From positions 1-49,352 of the forward strand of contig JAFPXY010000064.1 of NCBI GenBank assembly GCA_017394515.1: a stretch of 49,352 bases of DNA. Direction: 5' to 3'. Origin of the DNA: Bacillota bacterium (GTDB taxonomy: Bacteria > Bacillota > Clostridia > Peptostreptococcales > Anaerovoracaceae). The position numbers and the translations under genes are program-made. Shown here one piece after another: positions 33,711-42,399 of this stretch (its first letter is position 1; each line of letters starts with the position of its first letter). Under the pieces are notes generated by a model that was not told where the DNA came from, searched no databases, and worked only from the letters and a program-made list of their open reading frames with translations.

Positions 33711-35987
33711 TTAAAACCTCATGGCCAGCATGTACTTCTCCTGGAAGTCTGATCTGGTGGCCAGTTCTATGTGTTCTATGGTCTGAGCAGTGTGAACGGT
33801 AGTGTCGAAGGCTTCCTTTGAAAGGAGCGCCATGGACGCACCGATACCTGCTGAATTTCCTATGGAAAAAATCTTTTCGTGGTCTATATCCGGGATAAGG
33901 CCGCAGTTAACGGCGGATTCTTTGCGGATATATGAGCCGAAGGCGCCGGCTATGGATACCTTTTCAAGTTCTTCCAGGGAGATGCCCACGGCATTCATCA
34001 AGGTCTCTTCGCCTGCCTTGATGGCTGCCTTGGCTAGCTGGATCTCTCTTACGTCCTTCTGGGTGATCCTTACATCCTCTCCATCCGGATCTTTGTAGAG
34101 AGTCAGATAATATCCATCGTCGTCCTTACCGATGAGCTCTATGATCTTGGGTGCTACGCCCTTCTTGGTGAGCTTTTCGGGAGCCAGTAGCTTACCGGTC
34201 TTGTCCACCACTCCGACTCTCACCATCTCGCCGATGGCGTCGATGATGCCGGAGCCGCAGATACCGATGGGCTTGCAGTCTCCGATTACCTTGATGGCGA
34301 CTCCATCATCGGAAAGGTCTATCCTCTCGATGGCGCCGGAGGCCGCACGCATGCCCTGAGCAATGGAGCTTCCCTCGAAGGCCGGTCCCGCAGCCGTGGA
34401 GCAGGTGGCTATCTTGCCCTTGCCGCTGACCACGATCTCGCCGTTGGTGCCGATATCTATGAAGAGATGGCCCTTGTCCTTTAAGAGAATGTCCGTTGCA
34501 ATGAGTCCTGCAGTGATGTCAGATCCCACGTGACCTGCGATGTTAGGTACTACCCTGACCTCAGCTCCCTTGGAGCCTTTAAGGTCCAGATCTTCTACTG
34601 TCCTTGTGACAGGCCCTTCAAACTGAGGCTTGAAAGGCGATACTGCCAGGCTCTTCGGGTCGATGCCCAGGAAAAGATGGGACATGGTGGTATTCCCCAC
34701 GACCACGTATTTTTTGATGTTTTCAAAGTCATATGCAGAGCCCTCGATAAAGCCCTCCACAGCCTTGTTTATGGCCTTTATGACGCTCTTATGCAGGATC
34801 TCCAGGCCTTTCTCGTTCTCCATGGTGTACTGGATCCTGGAGATGACGTCAGCACCCCAGGTGCCCTGAGGATTGGTGAAAGCGTCGATGTCCAGCATCT
34901 CGCCGGTCTCCAGATCCCAAAGCATGACAACCACGGTGGTGGTTCCGATATCCACGGATACTCCAAGGCCTTCGCCCCTATCAGGCTTAAAATCTTCGGG
35001 GAGTTTCACCAGCTTTTTCTTTCTCTTGGCGGTGGTCTCCACCTCAGGCACGGTGATGACCATGCCGTCCTCAGGTACCACAGCACAAGCCAGCTCCTGC
35101 TTTTCGACTCCCATGCCGGTCCTTATGCGCACGCGGCATTTGAGGCAGGTGCCTCTGCCGCCGCAGTTACCGTCTATGTTCACTCCTACCTTGGAGGCGC
35201 ATTCCAAAACCGACTCCAAAGCAGGACCATTGTATACAACGTTCATGGGCATGAATCTCATGGTGATCTTCTCGCCCTCTGTTTTTCTTCTCATATTTAT
35301 CTCACAGAATTCGCAGCCCTTGGGATTGCCCACGCATCTCATGCAGGCAGGCTCTCTTTCCAGCTCGTGATTCAGCACGAAAAACAGCCCCGCGCAGCTT
35401 TTTTGCGGGATCATCATGCCGCTGTTCTTAACCTGTACTCCTATGGAATCGCAGTCAAGGATCTTTTCGAACTCCAGGGTCTGGCCCACGTACATGCCGA
35501 AGTATCCAGGGCCCATCTCCTCTGAAAGCATCACGTCCTTGCCTTTGAAGCGCTCCTTCATGTCCGGGATCACGTAGTCCTCTCTCATGGCCTCAATGCC
35601 GGAATCTACGTAAGAGTTTCCCCAGATATCTGCAAAAAGGAATTCCATGATCTTGTCCTCGGACTCAAAAAGGCATTCGCCCACGGTGAGCATGTAGATA
35701 TATACGCCCTCCACATATTCCTTGGGGATCCTCGCAAAATAATTGCAGTGCAGCACCGCGTCATCCACGGTGATCTTTCCCTTATCGCAGGCTTCAGGTC
35801 CCACGAACCTTACCACGGCTTTGATGTCAATGCCGTCGATACCGCTTTCTCTGGCCTTAAGGCCCTGCTCCAGCATCCTCTGATGTTTTTTGGAACCGCC
35901 AGGCACTATGCCGCAGGTATTGATGAATCTCTTCTCAGCCCCGGCATGAGCTCTTTCTTCTGTAATTCTGATAAATTCGTTCTTCAT
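33711..35987 (-). CDS. Corrinoid-protein reductive activase with MetH-activation-like domain (RACo/RamA type)
   Basis: 758 residues from the ATG at 35985-35987 (AAAGAG upstream); an in-frame TTG at 36005 with AAGGAG 12 bases ahead is an alternative. Three parts. Residues about 1-230 resemble the activation domain of B12-dependent methionine synthase: GPGYFG, SIGVQVKNSGMMIPQKSCAG, ending in CMRCVGNPKGCEFC. Next is a [2Fe-2S] ferredoxin domain with C275, C281, C284 and C301. Then an ASKHA ATPase (from about 344, SVDIGTTTVVV) with GNTTMSHLFLG and IDIGTNGEIV. It should reduce inactive Co(II) corrinoid to Co(I) with ATP. It links the methyltransferase genes to the pyl genes. Confidence 0.92.
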   Translation of the reverse strand: MKNEFIRITEERAHAGAEKRFINTCGIVPGGSKKHQRMLEQGLKARESGIDGIDIKAVVRFVGPEACDKGKITVDDAVLHCNYFARIPKEYVEGVYIYMLTVGECLFESEDKIMEFLFADIWGNSYVDSGIEAMREDYVIPDMKERFKGKDVMLSEEMGPGYFGMYVGQTLEFEKILDCDSIGVQVKNSGMMIPQKSCAGLFFVLNHELEREPACMRCVGNPKGCEFCEINMRRKTEGEKITMRFMPMNVVYNGPALESVLECASKVGVNIDGNCGGRGTCLKCRVRIRTGMGVEKQELACAVVPEDGMVITVPEVETTAKRKKKLVKLPEDFKPDRGEGLGVSVDIGTTTVVVMLWDLETGEMLDIDAFTNPQGTWGADVISRIQYTMENEKGLEILHKSVIKAINKAVEGFIEGSAYDFENIKKYVVVGNTTMSHLFLGIDPKSLAVSPFKPQFEGPVTRTVEDLDLKGSKGAEVRVVPNIAGHVGSDITAGLIATDILLKDKGHLFIDIGTNGEIVVSGKGKIATCSTAAGPAFEGSSIAQGMRAASGAIERIDLSDDGVAIKVIGDCKPIGICGSGIIDAIGEMVRVGVVDKTGKLLAPEKLTKKGVAPKIIELIGKDDDGYYLTLYKDPDGEDVRITQKDVREIQLAKAAIKAGEETLMNAVGISLEELEKVSIAGAFGSYIRKESAVNCGLIPDIDHEKIFSIGNSAGIGASMALLSKEAFDTTVHTAQTIEHIELATRSDFQEKYMLAMRF

Positions 35988-36006
35988 GTCTCTTTGCAAT
36001 AACAAA

Positions 36007-36035
36007 GGGTGGTCCGTCTCCTTGACTTACCACCC
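36007..36035 (-). promoter_or_regulatory. Intra-operon hairpin upstream of the activase
   Basis: On the minus strand GGGTGGT and ACCACCC form a 7-bp stem around a 15-base loop that contains AAGGAG; TTTGTTATT follows. A weak terminator or attenuator here would lower the activase and pyl transcripts relative to the methyltransferases, and the loop could expose or hide a ribosome binding site. Confidence 0.5.
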
Positions 36036-36088
36036 TGTTGTTGTAAAAGTAGTTTTGTTTGATTCAGGTTAGTTCTAAGTCAGTACGC

Positions 36089-37495
36089 TTATTTCAGTCC
36101 AGCCCTCTCCTTGAACCTTTCAACGGAGTTGATCTTGATACCGAGAACTTCAGCGATTCTGAACTTAGCTGCCATACCGTTGTTTTCTTCTTTGCAAGGC
36201 TCAACGTGGCAAAGTCCTAATCCCATATCAGTTCTGATATCGGACATCGTTACTACGTCGCAGAGATCTGCAACGCTTACGCCGAGCTTAGAAGCTACAT
36301 ACTCTTTCGCCTCGTCGATCTTCATCTTCTTAGCGAGCTGCATTCTGAGTACCAGGTCACCTGCCGTACGTACTCCTCCCATGCCAGCACAAATCGCATG
36401 TGTAGCCTCCTGGCCCAAAGGATCACCAACGCCTACCTAGAAGCCGTCGATCTTGCCCAGTTCGACGAGAGCCTTGTCAGCTCTTGACATAACGTCTACA
36501 GGCATGATCTCTACCATAGGTATTCCGCATACGCCCATACCAACGTCAGCGTGTACAGGGATATTTGCTACCTTTGTACAAGCCTGAACGAAGGTTATAA
36601 CTCTTGCCATATTCCATGCAAAGGATTTGTTGCAGTTGGTATTTACAACGAGACCAAAGATGCTTGCTCCGGCCTGCTCTACGAGCTTGACCTGATCATG
36701 AGGATAAAGTCCTGCAAGTCTCTTTCCGTTGTATTTAAGTCTGCCGTGCATTCCGAGTACGAACTCGCCAGCCATACCGATCTCAACGGGGAGGTCGGGA
36801 TACTTGGTGGTGATAGCTTCGCAAGCCTTCAGAGCAGCCAGGAAGTCTGCGTCCCCTGAAGCTCCGCAGGTGTCAAGGTTCATACCGTCAGCACCTACAT
36901 CGTAAACCTGATCTGCTACGAAGCAGATATCCTTTACGGACAGATCTACTGCTGCTTCCTGTGCTTCCAGAGCTTCCTTGATCTTTCCATCAGGAAGGAG
37001 GGTTGCCCAGTTGCCTACAGGGCCATCGGGCTGGGTATAGAATCCCATATCCGGCATAGCGCCGTAGAACAGAGGCATTGTTGTAACGTTGAGAGCCTGC
37101 TTTAAAGCACCGGCTTCACGTTTAGCAACACCCTTAGCAGTCTTGTAGTTATAGTCTGTGTTTCCGATATCAACGGAATCGCAGCCTAAGCATCTCTCAT
37201 AGATGAGGGACTCCATTTCTTTAGGAAGAGGCATCTGGGACTTAACGTTGATCTTATATCCACCGGAGTCATTGGTAAGAACGATCTCACGACCGGGCTC
37301 TACGCCTACTACTCCGCCGGGCATGGTGATGATCTCATAAAGTCTTTCGAAGTCCTCTTCACTCATGGGATCGATCTTGCCACGCTTTACAGCGTCAGCC
37401 ATGCCTTCACGCATGTCGGCACGGATCTCTTCTTCTGTCATATATACGACAGAACCATCTCCCATTCGGGTGTGGAATTTCTTTTCTTCTGCCAT
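36089..37495 (-). CDS. mtbB: Dimethylamine methyltransferase MtbB, with in-frame amber (pyrrolysine) codon
   Basis: 468 residues when TAG at 36437-36439 is read as pyrrolysine (residue 353). The two halves, 352 and 115 residues, flank it as ELGKIDGF-Pyl-VGVGDPLGQEATHAICAG, the conserved setting of MtbB. Total length agrees with archaeal MtbB (about 467). The enzyme transfers a methyl from dimethylamine to a corrinoid protein; pyrrolysine is thought to orient the amine. The family TIM-barrel region includes DMGFYTQPDGPVGNWATLLPDG and NLDTCGASGDADF. AAAGGA precedes the ATG. It lies 24 bases after mttB. No second, UAG-free copy is present in the window. Confidence 0.96.
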
Positions 37496-37519
37496 AGCGT
37501 TTTCCTTTCTTAAGATTTT

Positions 37520-39007
37520 TTATCTCTTTGAAGCCTTGAACTTAGCTAATTCTTCAGCTTCTCTCTCACCCTCTTCCACGATGTTGTGGATTGCTCTCTG
37601 AATGTCTTCAGGAAGCGGTTCAGGATGATAGTTCTCCAGGATATCGATAGCCTTTGCATGAGCGGCTTCTGTCATGGTCATTGAACCCTTCTTCTCCCAG
37701 GTCTCTCTCTGTGTACGATCGATAAACTTGGTGGTTGAGAGTTCTTTTCTCATGTACTTAAGGGTGTGTCTTGTAGCCAGATAGTTATTGGCGGGACCTA
37801 CCTCCTTGATAACGTCCAGTGCCAGTGTGTCTTTGTTAACAGGGATACCGTATTCGAGTCTCCTTGACATTCTTGCGATCTCCGCGTCACAAAGTAACTG
37901 CTCATAGCTCATTGTCATACCCATTTCCATCATTCCCATACCATAGATCAGGTTGGAACCTGCAAGGGCGGGAACAACGTTTGTGATGGTCTTTTCATGT
38001 CCTAACTGGACATCGAAACATTTGCTGTCTGCCTACGTGCCGCCTACATTGGTAGGTATTCCGTAGTAGTGTCCGATCTGACCTACAGCTGCTGAACACA
38101 TAGCGTGCTCAGGAGCTCCTACGGGAGACTGTGCTGTCTTCATATCCATAATTGTGGTGGATGTACCGTAGAGGATCGGATTTCCGGGATTCAGGATCTG
38201 GGATAAGGTGATTCCTGAAAGGATCTCAGCATTGGTGCATACCAGTGTACCTGCCATGGTGGCCGGTATGGTCGCTCCGCAAAGTCCCATGGAAAGAATG
38301 TCGATGGGAAGTCCATACTTGGCACTGAGCCTGATGATGGATGTCTCATTTTCATTTACTTCCAGAGGGCTGTTGGGGCAAGCACCCATGGTGATGATGG
38401 GTCTTTCTCTCAGCTTATCGTATCCTCCCTGGATAAGAGCAGCCATATCGATGAATCTCTGGGTGTTCTTGATACCTTCCAGGTCGTGAGCGAAGTTCTT
38501 TGTAAGGTTGTTAAGAACTACCTCAGCCTCGTGAAGGGATCTAACCTTCTGGTTTACGTCTCCTGCGGTTACCGCGATGGAGAAGCAGTTGATCTCAGGG
38601 ATAGCATCGATGAATCTAGCTACATTACCCAGGTCTTCCTTGGTGGATTCTCTCAGTTCTCCTGTGTAAGGATCGAAGATGAAAACACCGGTACCGAAGT
38701 TCTTGTAGCAGACCTTCTTGCCGCCCAGAACGGTGTCGTTCTTGGGATCTCTACCGCAAAGAGTGATCTCTGCAGGTGTGGATTCGATGGCATCATTTAC
38801 AAGTCCCTTGGGGAATCTTACTCTGTCTATTTCGTAATCGACTTCACAGCCGGCTCCTTCTAAGATTTCAAGAGCCTCCTTGCCGTGCATCTGTACGCCG
38901 TAGTCATGCATAAGATCCAGGGTCGCTTCATGGATGGCATCGAGATCCTCATTGGTGAGTACATGATAGCCGAGCATGTCGGTATCATAGGTGAATTTTT
39001 TACTCAT
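37520..39007 (-). CDS. mttB: Trimethylamine methyltransferase MttB, with in-frame amber (pyrrolysine) codon
   Basis: 495 residues with TAG 38033-38035 as pyrrolysine (residue 325); archaeal MttB is also about 495. Context around the amber is PTNVGGT-Pyl-ADSKCFDVQLGHEK, then SNLIYGMGMMEMGMTMS, the standard end of Pyl-type MttB. Pyl-less relatives (MtgB, MtpB and similar) lack this residue and act on quaternary amines such as glycine betaine; the amber codon therefore argues for trimethylamine. Product would be dimethylamine, the substrate of the adjacent MtbB. TAGGAGAG precedes the ATG. It follows mttC by 50 bases. Confidence 0.97.
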
Positions 39008-39057
39008 GATTCTCTCTCCTAAAAATCATTTTTGATCTAATTTTCAGCCTTCCAATA

Positions 39058-39705
39058 TTAGTGGTTTGCGATCCAGTCCATAATGAAGTTAACGGTGTCA
39101 GATGCATCTTCGCAGTACTGGTCTGCGCCGATCTTGTCTGCCCAACGCCCTGTTACAGGAGCTCCGCCTACCATGGTCTTAACCTTGTCACGGATACCGG
39201 CTTCTTTAAGTGCTTCCTCGATATCCTTCTGAACGGTCATGGTCGTGGTAAGAAGTGCGGATGATCCTACGAACTCTGCATTGTGCTCGATAGCAGCATC
39301 TACGAAGTTCTGAGCGGGTACTTCTCTTCCAAGGTCAACAACTTTAACGCCGTTGGTCTTAACGAGAGATGCTACGATGCCCTTGCCGATATCATGTACG
39401 TCACCTTCTACGGTTCCGATTACAAGGGTGCCCTTCTGCTGAACCTGAGACATATCCATCTTGCCTTCAATCTCAGCGGAAACGGTCTTCATAACTTCTG
39501 TAGCGAAAATAAGTTCAGGAAGGAAGATCTCGCCCATACCGAACTGATCTCCAAGTTCCTTCATGCCGGCGCTGTAACCTTCGGTAAGTAATTCTACCAG
39601 GTCAAGGCCTTCTGCTTCTGCTTCTTCGAGTGCTTCCATTGCCATATCTTCATCAGCTTCGATGATAGAATCTTTGGCCTTCTCGTAAATTGCTTCTTTT
39701 GCCAT
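39058..39705 (-). CDS. mttC: Methylamine corrinoid protein (MttC/MtbC type)
   Basis: 215 residues. An N-terminal helical cap (about 1-90) and a B12-binding Rossmann domain (about 92-215) with the cobalt-ligand motif DVHDIG (102-107, H104) and the downstream SSALLTTTM and VGGAPVT. It accepts the methyl group from the methyltransferases as methyl-Co(III). Only one such gene is present for two methyltransferases, so it may serve both MttB and MtbB. First gene of the operon; GGAGGAAT before the ATG and a promoter with palindrome about 50-105 bases upstream. Confidence 0.95.
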   Translation of the reverse strand: MAKEAIYEKAKDSIIEADEDMAMEALEEAEAEGLDLVELLTEGYSAGMKELGDQFGMGEIFLPELIFATEVMKTVSAEIEGKMDMSQVQQKGTLVIGTVEGDVHDIGKGIVASLVKTNGVKVVDLGREVPAQNFVDAAIEHNAEFVGSSALLTTTMTVQKDIEEALKEAGIRDKVKTMVGGAPVTGRWADKIGADQYCEDASDTVNFIMDWIANH

Positions 39706-39754
39706 GTTATTCCTCCAAACTATAACTATAATTTATTTGCTTCTTTTCATCCTA

Positions 39755-39812
39755 TAGTATGGTTACCCATACTACGCTATTATTATACTATAAATCGTAG
39801 GATAAATGTGAA
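39755..39812 (-). promoter_or_regulatory. Promoter and palindromic operator of the mtt-mtb-pyl operon
   Basis: Minus strand TTCACA (39812-39807), 19-bp spacer, TATAAT (39787-39782). Immediately downstream, at the expected transcription start, lies the palindrome TAGTATGG-GTAA-CCATACTA (39774-39755), 8-bp perfect arms. A repressor or MerR-like regulator site is likely. No regulator gene stands next to the operon. The rest of 39706-39942 holds AT-rich repeats of TTGCgATT type and the terminator of the next gene. Confidence 0.6.
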
Positions 39813-39877
39813 ACAGAAAATGCGATTTTTTTGCAATAGTATTTCATCTTATTGCGATTTTAAGCGATAGAACAGCA

Positions 39878-39923
39878 AAATAATCTAAAATCACCTGGCT
39901 TCCATAAAAAAACCAGGTGATTT
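39878..39923 (-). terminator. Terminator of the RCC1-like gene
   Basis: AAATCACCTGG/CCAGGTGATTT, an 11-base arm stem with a T-rich loop, followed on the minus strand by TAGATTATTTTG. It separates the RCC1-like gene from the mttC promoter. Confidence 0.75.
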
Positions 39924-39942
39924 GCATTTTCAAAGCAATTTA

Positions 39943-41268
39943 TCATTTAGGGTAGCCCGTTCCCATCTTGTGAAGCTTGTTGTACTGCTTCTTGTAATAA
40001 TAATCCGTGCCATACATGTCTCCGTCTGTCTTAAGCACATAGGTTCCCATGTATTCCGGGGAATTCACCGCAGTAGCATTGTATGCGATCCTGACAGGCG
40101 TTTTGGTGCATTTCTTATAGCTCTCTCCCGGAGGGAATCCGAGATACCAAAGCGTATTGTTCTTCTTAATGAATAATATAGCGGATCCATCTGACTCTGC
40201 GGCAATTACTTTGTCGGACACCTTTGTGATATTGTCATAATAATTATAGGCGGTCTTTCCTACCTCATGGCCCCAGGTCCAGAGTATGCCATCCTTGGTA
40301 AGGGCTATGGTATTGGTGTTCCAAGAGTTTCCGTCGACAATTCGAACGTTTGTCATGATCTTAATAGGCTTAATAAATGTATCCATGCCTGTCCATATAT
40401 CTGTCGGAAGAGCATCGCCGCAGCCCCAGACGTACAAATCTCCGTTCTCTTTAACGGCATAGCAGGCCGTTCCATAGGTTTGTCCGGCGCGGTTAGACCA
40501 GCAGAACTGTTTGACATTCTTCATGACAAGTCTCGGGTCGCTTACCTTCTTGGTCTTGCCGTTTCCGGTCTCTCCCTGAGAATTGCTGCCCCAGGCGTAT
40601 AGCGAACCGTCCTTTTTGATAGCCCATAAACACCTGGTGGTATTGTAATCGCTATCATATCCATAGCATACATAGCCGTGATTGACTCCGCCGAGAAGTT
40701 TGATCCAGCTGCTCTTCTTAACTTTGGTGCCCTTGGAATTAGTAAGGACTGTACCCTTCATAAATCTTCCGTCTTTCTTGACAAGATACACAAAGTATTT
40801 GCAGGAGGTACCACTGGTATATGACACCCTTACGGGTTCATCAGCGAATTCCTTGACGTCAGAGAGCAGTTTCTTAGAGCCCCATGAGCCTGTAGACTTC
40901 TTCCACATATAGTAAAGATTACCGCTGGTCTTGAGAACCAGAACGCCAGGCTCGGAACCTTCATTTTCAAGAGATACCATATCCTTCACATAGCTGGTGA
41001 TCTTCTTGTTTCTGGTAACGTCCCAAAGGGATTTGCTTTTCTTGATGGCCAATACCCTCTGATCCATTCCATCTGATGTTTTCAGATAAGATACATCTAC
41101 CTTGAACTTGGACTGGAACTTGCTTACGGCAAGATTAGGCCCAGGTGTATACTTATCCGGATTATAGGTTTCGGCATAGGCCGTATCTGCCTTAAGTACC
41201 GGCATAAAAACCACAGCCATGACCATGATCAGAGCTGCGGCTATAAATTTTCTAAACAAGCTTTTCAT
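39943..41268 (-). CDS. Secreted RCC1-like beta-propeller protein
   Basis: 441 residues from the ATG at 41266-41268 (GGAAAGGTG just upstream; a TTG five codons earlier overlaps that site). Signal peptide MKSLFRKFIAAALIMVMAVV with a likely cleavage after AYA. The rest is a series of about 50-residue units of the RCC1/BLIP-II kind, with recurrent KKDGSLYAWGSNSQGETGNG, KENGDLYVWG and TKDGILWTWG. No cell-wall anchor is visible. Such secreted propellers are common in gut Firmicutes, often in families; ligands are unknown. It separates the Pyl operon from the glycyl radical locus, with its own terminator. Confidence 0.87.
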   Translation of the reverse strand: MKSLFRKFIAAALIMVMAVVFMPVLKADTAYAETYNPDKYTPGPNLAVSKFQSKFKVDVSYLKTSDGMDQRVLAIKKSKSLWDVTRNKKITSYVKDMVSLENEGSEPGVLVLKTSGNLYYMWKKSTGSWGSKKLLSDVKEFADEPVRVSYTSGTSCKYFVYLVKKDGRFMKGTVLTNSKGTKVKKSSWIKLLGGVNHGYVCYGYDSDYNTTRCLWAIKKDGSLYAWGSNSQGETGNGKTKKVSDPRLVMKNVKQFCWSNRAGQTYGTACYAVKENGDLYVWGCGDALPTDIWTGMDTFIKPIKIMTNVRIVDGNSWNTNTIALTKDGILWTWGHEVGKTAYNYYDNITKVSDKVIAAESDGSAILFIKKNNTLWYLGFPPGESYKKCTKTPVRIAYNATAVNSPEYMGTYVLKTDGDMYGTDYYYKKQYNKLHKMGTGYPK

Positions 41269-41361
41269 ATTACACCTTTCCAAAATTATAATACAAAAAT
41301 ATAACTGACCCTTTTTATCTTTTATAAACGAACTTTACGAATCGTTTATTTCATTCGAATG

Positions 41362-42303
41362 CTATCTTCTGACCTGTTTTCCCAGTACTTCGCATTTCAT
41401 GCCCAGGAACTCAAACCATTTTTTGATCTTCTCGATTTTTTCTTCCTCGGGAGGTTCAAAGGTCTCGGGAACCTTTCCAACGTTCCTTGTCTTCGTAACG
41501 CCCAAAGTGTGATAAGGAAGCAAAAATACTTCGTTGAGATCGTGAGCTTTGTAGAATTCACCCGTAGCTTGGATGATCTCGTCCGTATCGTTCACGTCCT
41601 TGATGAGAGGCATTCTCATCATAATCTTAGGAAGGATCTCAGGATCCGCTGCCAGCCTCTCCAGATTCTCAAGGATCAGCTTGTTGGAATGACCCACGTA
41701 GGCCTGATGGACTTCATCGTCGATGGCCTTCATGTCGAAAAGAATGTTAGTCACCTGAGGACGTTTAGCCATGGCATAAAGCCTGTCGCCATCTCCGTAG
41801 CCTGAAGTATCCAGACAGACGCCGATGCCTTCCTTTTCAGCCAGGTCAATCAGCGCATCGCAAAAGTCCGGCTGAGCCAGCATCTCGCCCCCGGATAATG
41901 TCATTCCGCCACCGGTATGATCGTAGAAGCCCTTATCCTGCTTCACGTATTTCATTACTTCTTCAGGAGTCATCTCCTCAGCCACAGGGTCCAAAGAATT
42001 GGCATAGCAGACCTGAGTGCACTTCATGCAAAGATCACACTTCTCACGATCTATATCTATCTTGCCCTTTTCGTCCACAAAAATAGCATTCTGAGGACAC
42101 TCCTTGATGCAGTAACCACATTTGATGCAGCTATTCGGCAGTCTGATGATCTCCTGCCTGAAATCTATCATCTCAGGATTGTGGCACCACCTGCAGTTCA
42201 GGGGACAACCCTTAAGGAACACCGTAGTCCTTATACCAGGTCCATCTTCAGTACTGAACTTCTGAAGAGAACCCACCAAAGCCGTTAACTTCTTTTCACT
42301 CAT
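41362..42303 (-). CDS. Glycyl radical enzyme activating enzyme (radical SAM)
   Basis: 313 residues from the ATG at 42301-42303, which has AGGAG 9 bases upstream. The SAM-cluster motif CPLNCRWC has C33, C37 and C40. An inserted ferredoxin-like domain carries two further Cys sets, CIKCGYCIKEC (C59-C69) and CDLCMKCTQVC (C89-C99). This two-cluster insert is typical of activases for non-PFL glycyl radical enzymes. It abstracts the alpha-hydrogen from the glycine of the partner encoded just upstream (42400-44790). Also visible are DHTGGGMTLSGGEML and the LDTSGYGD segment. Stop is TAG. Confidence 0.95.
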   Translation of the reverse strand: MSEKKLTALVGSLQKFSTEDGPGIRTTVFLKGCPLNCRWCHNPEMIDFRQEIIRLPNSCIKCGYCIKECPQNAIFVDEKGKIDIDREKCDLCMKCTQVCYANSLDPVAEEMTPEEVMKYVKQDKGFYDHTGGGMTLSGGEMLAQPDFCDALIDLAEKEGIGVCLDTSGYGDGDRLYAMAKRPQVTNILFDMKAIDDEVHQAYVGHSNKLILENLERLAADPEILPKIMMRMPLIKDVNDTDEIIQATGEFYKAHDLNEVFLLPYHTLGVTKTRNVGKVPETFEPPEEEKIEKIKKWFEFLGMKCEVLGKQVRR

Positions 42304-42343
42304 ATACAAACACTCCTAATCTAACTTCACAAATATCTAAATC

Positions 42344-42384
42344 ACCGGCAGCCTGCATATATTTACTTTTCGCAAGCTGCCGGT
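42344..42384 (-). other. Hairpin between the glycyl radical enzyme and its activase
   Basis: ACCGGCAGC (42344-42352) and GCTGCCGGT (42376-42384) form a perfect 9-bp stem with a 23-base AT-rich loop. No T-tract follows. It may set unequal expression, since the activase is needed in much smaller amounts than the enzyme. Confidence 0.6.
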
Positions 42385-42399
42385 TGGTTTAAAAATGAT

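Noticed and set aside
34530-35525. 331-residue plus-strand open frame opposite the activase
   Set aside because: Antisense shadow of the ASKHA activase; His-rich composition with no domain and no suitable start context.
37520-39007. Frameshift or pseudogene explanation for the split mttB and mtbB
   Set aside because: In both genes the frame is unchanged across a single TAG, the flanking residues match the pyrrolysine position of the families, and a complete pyrrolysine system lies downstream in the same operon.
36089-39007. Specific PYLIS stem-loops after the amber codons
   Set aside because: Weak local pairing can be drawn, but a special element is not needed for pyrrolysine insertion in known systems and none stood out by eye.
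39706-39942. Cobalamin riboswitch before the corrinoid gene mttC
   Set aside because: The region is short and AT-rich, with no B12-box-like conserved core.
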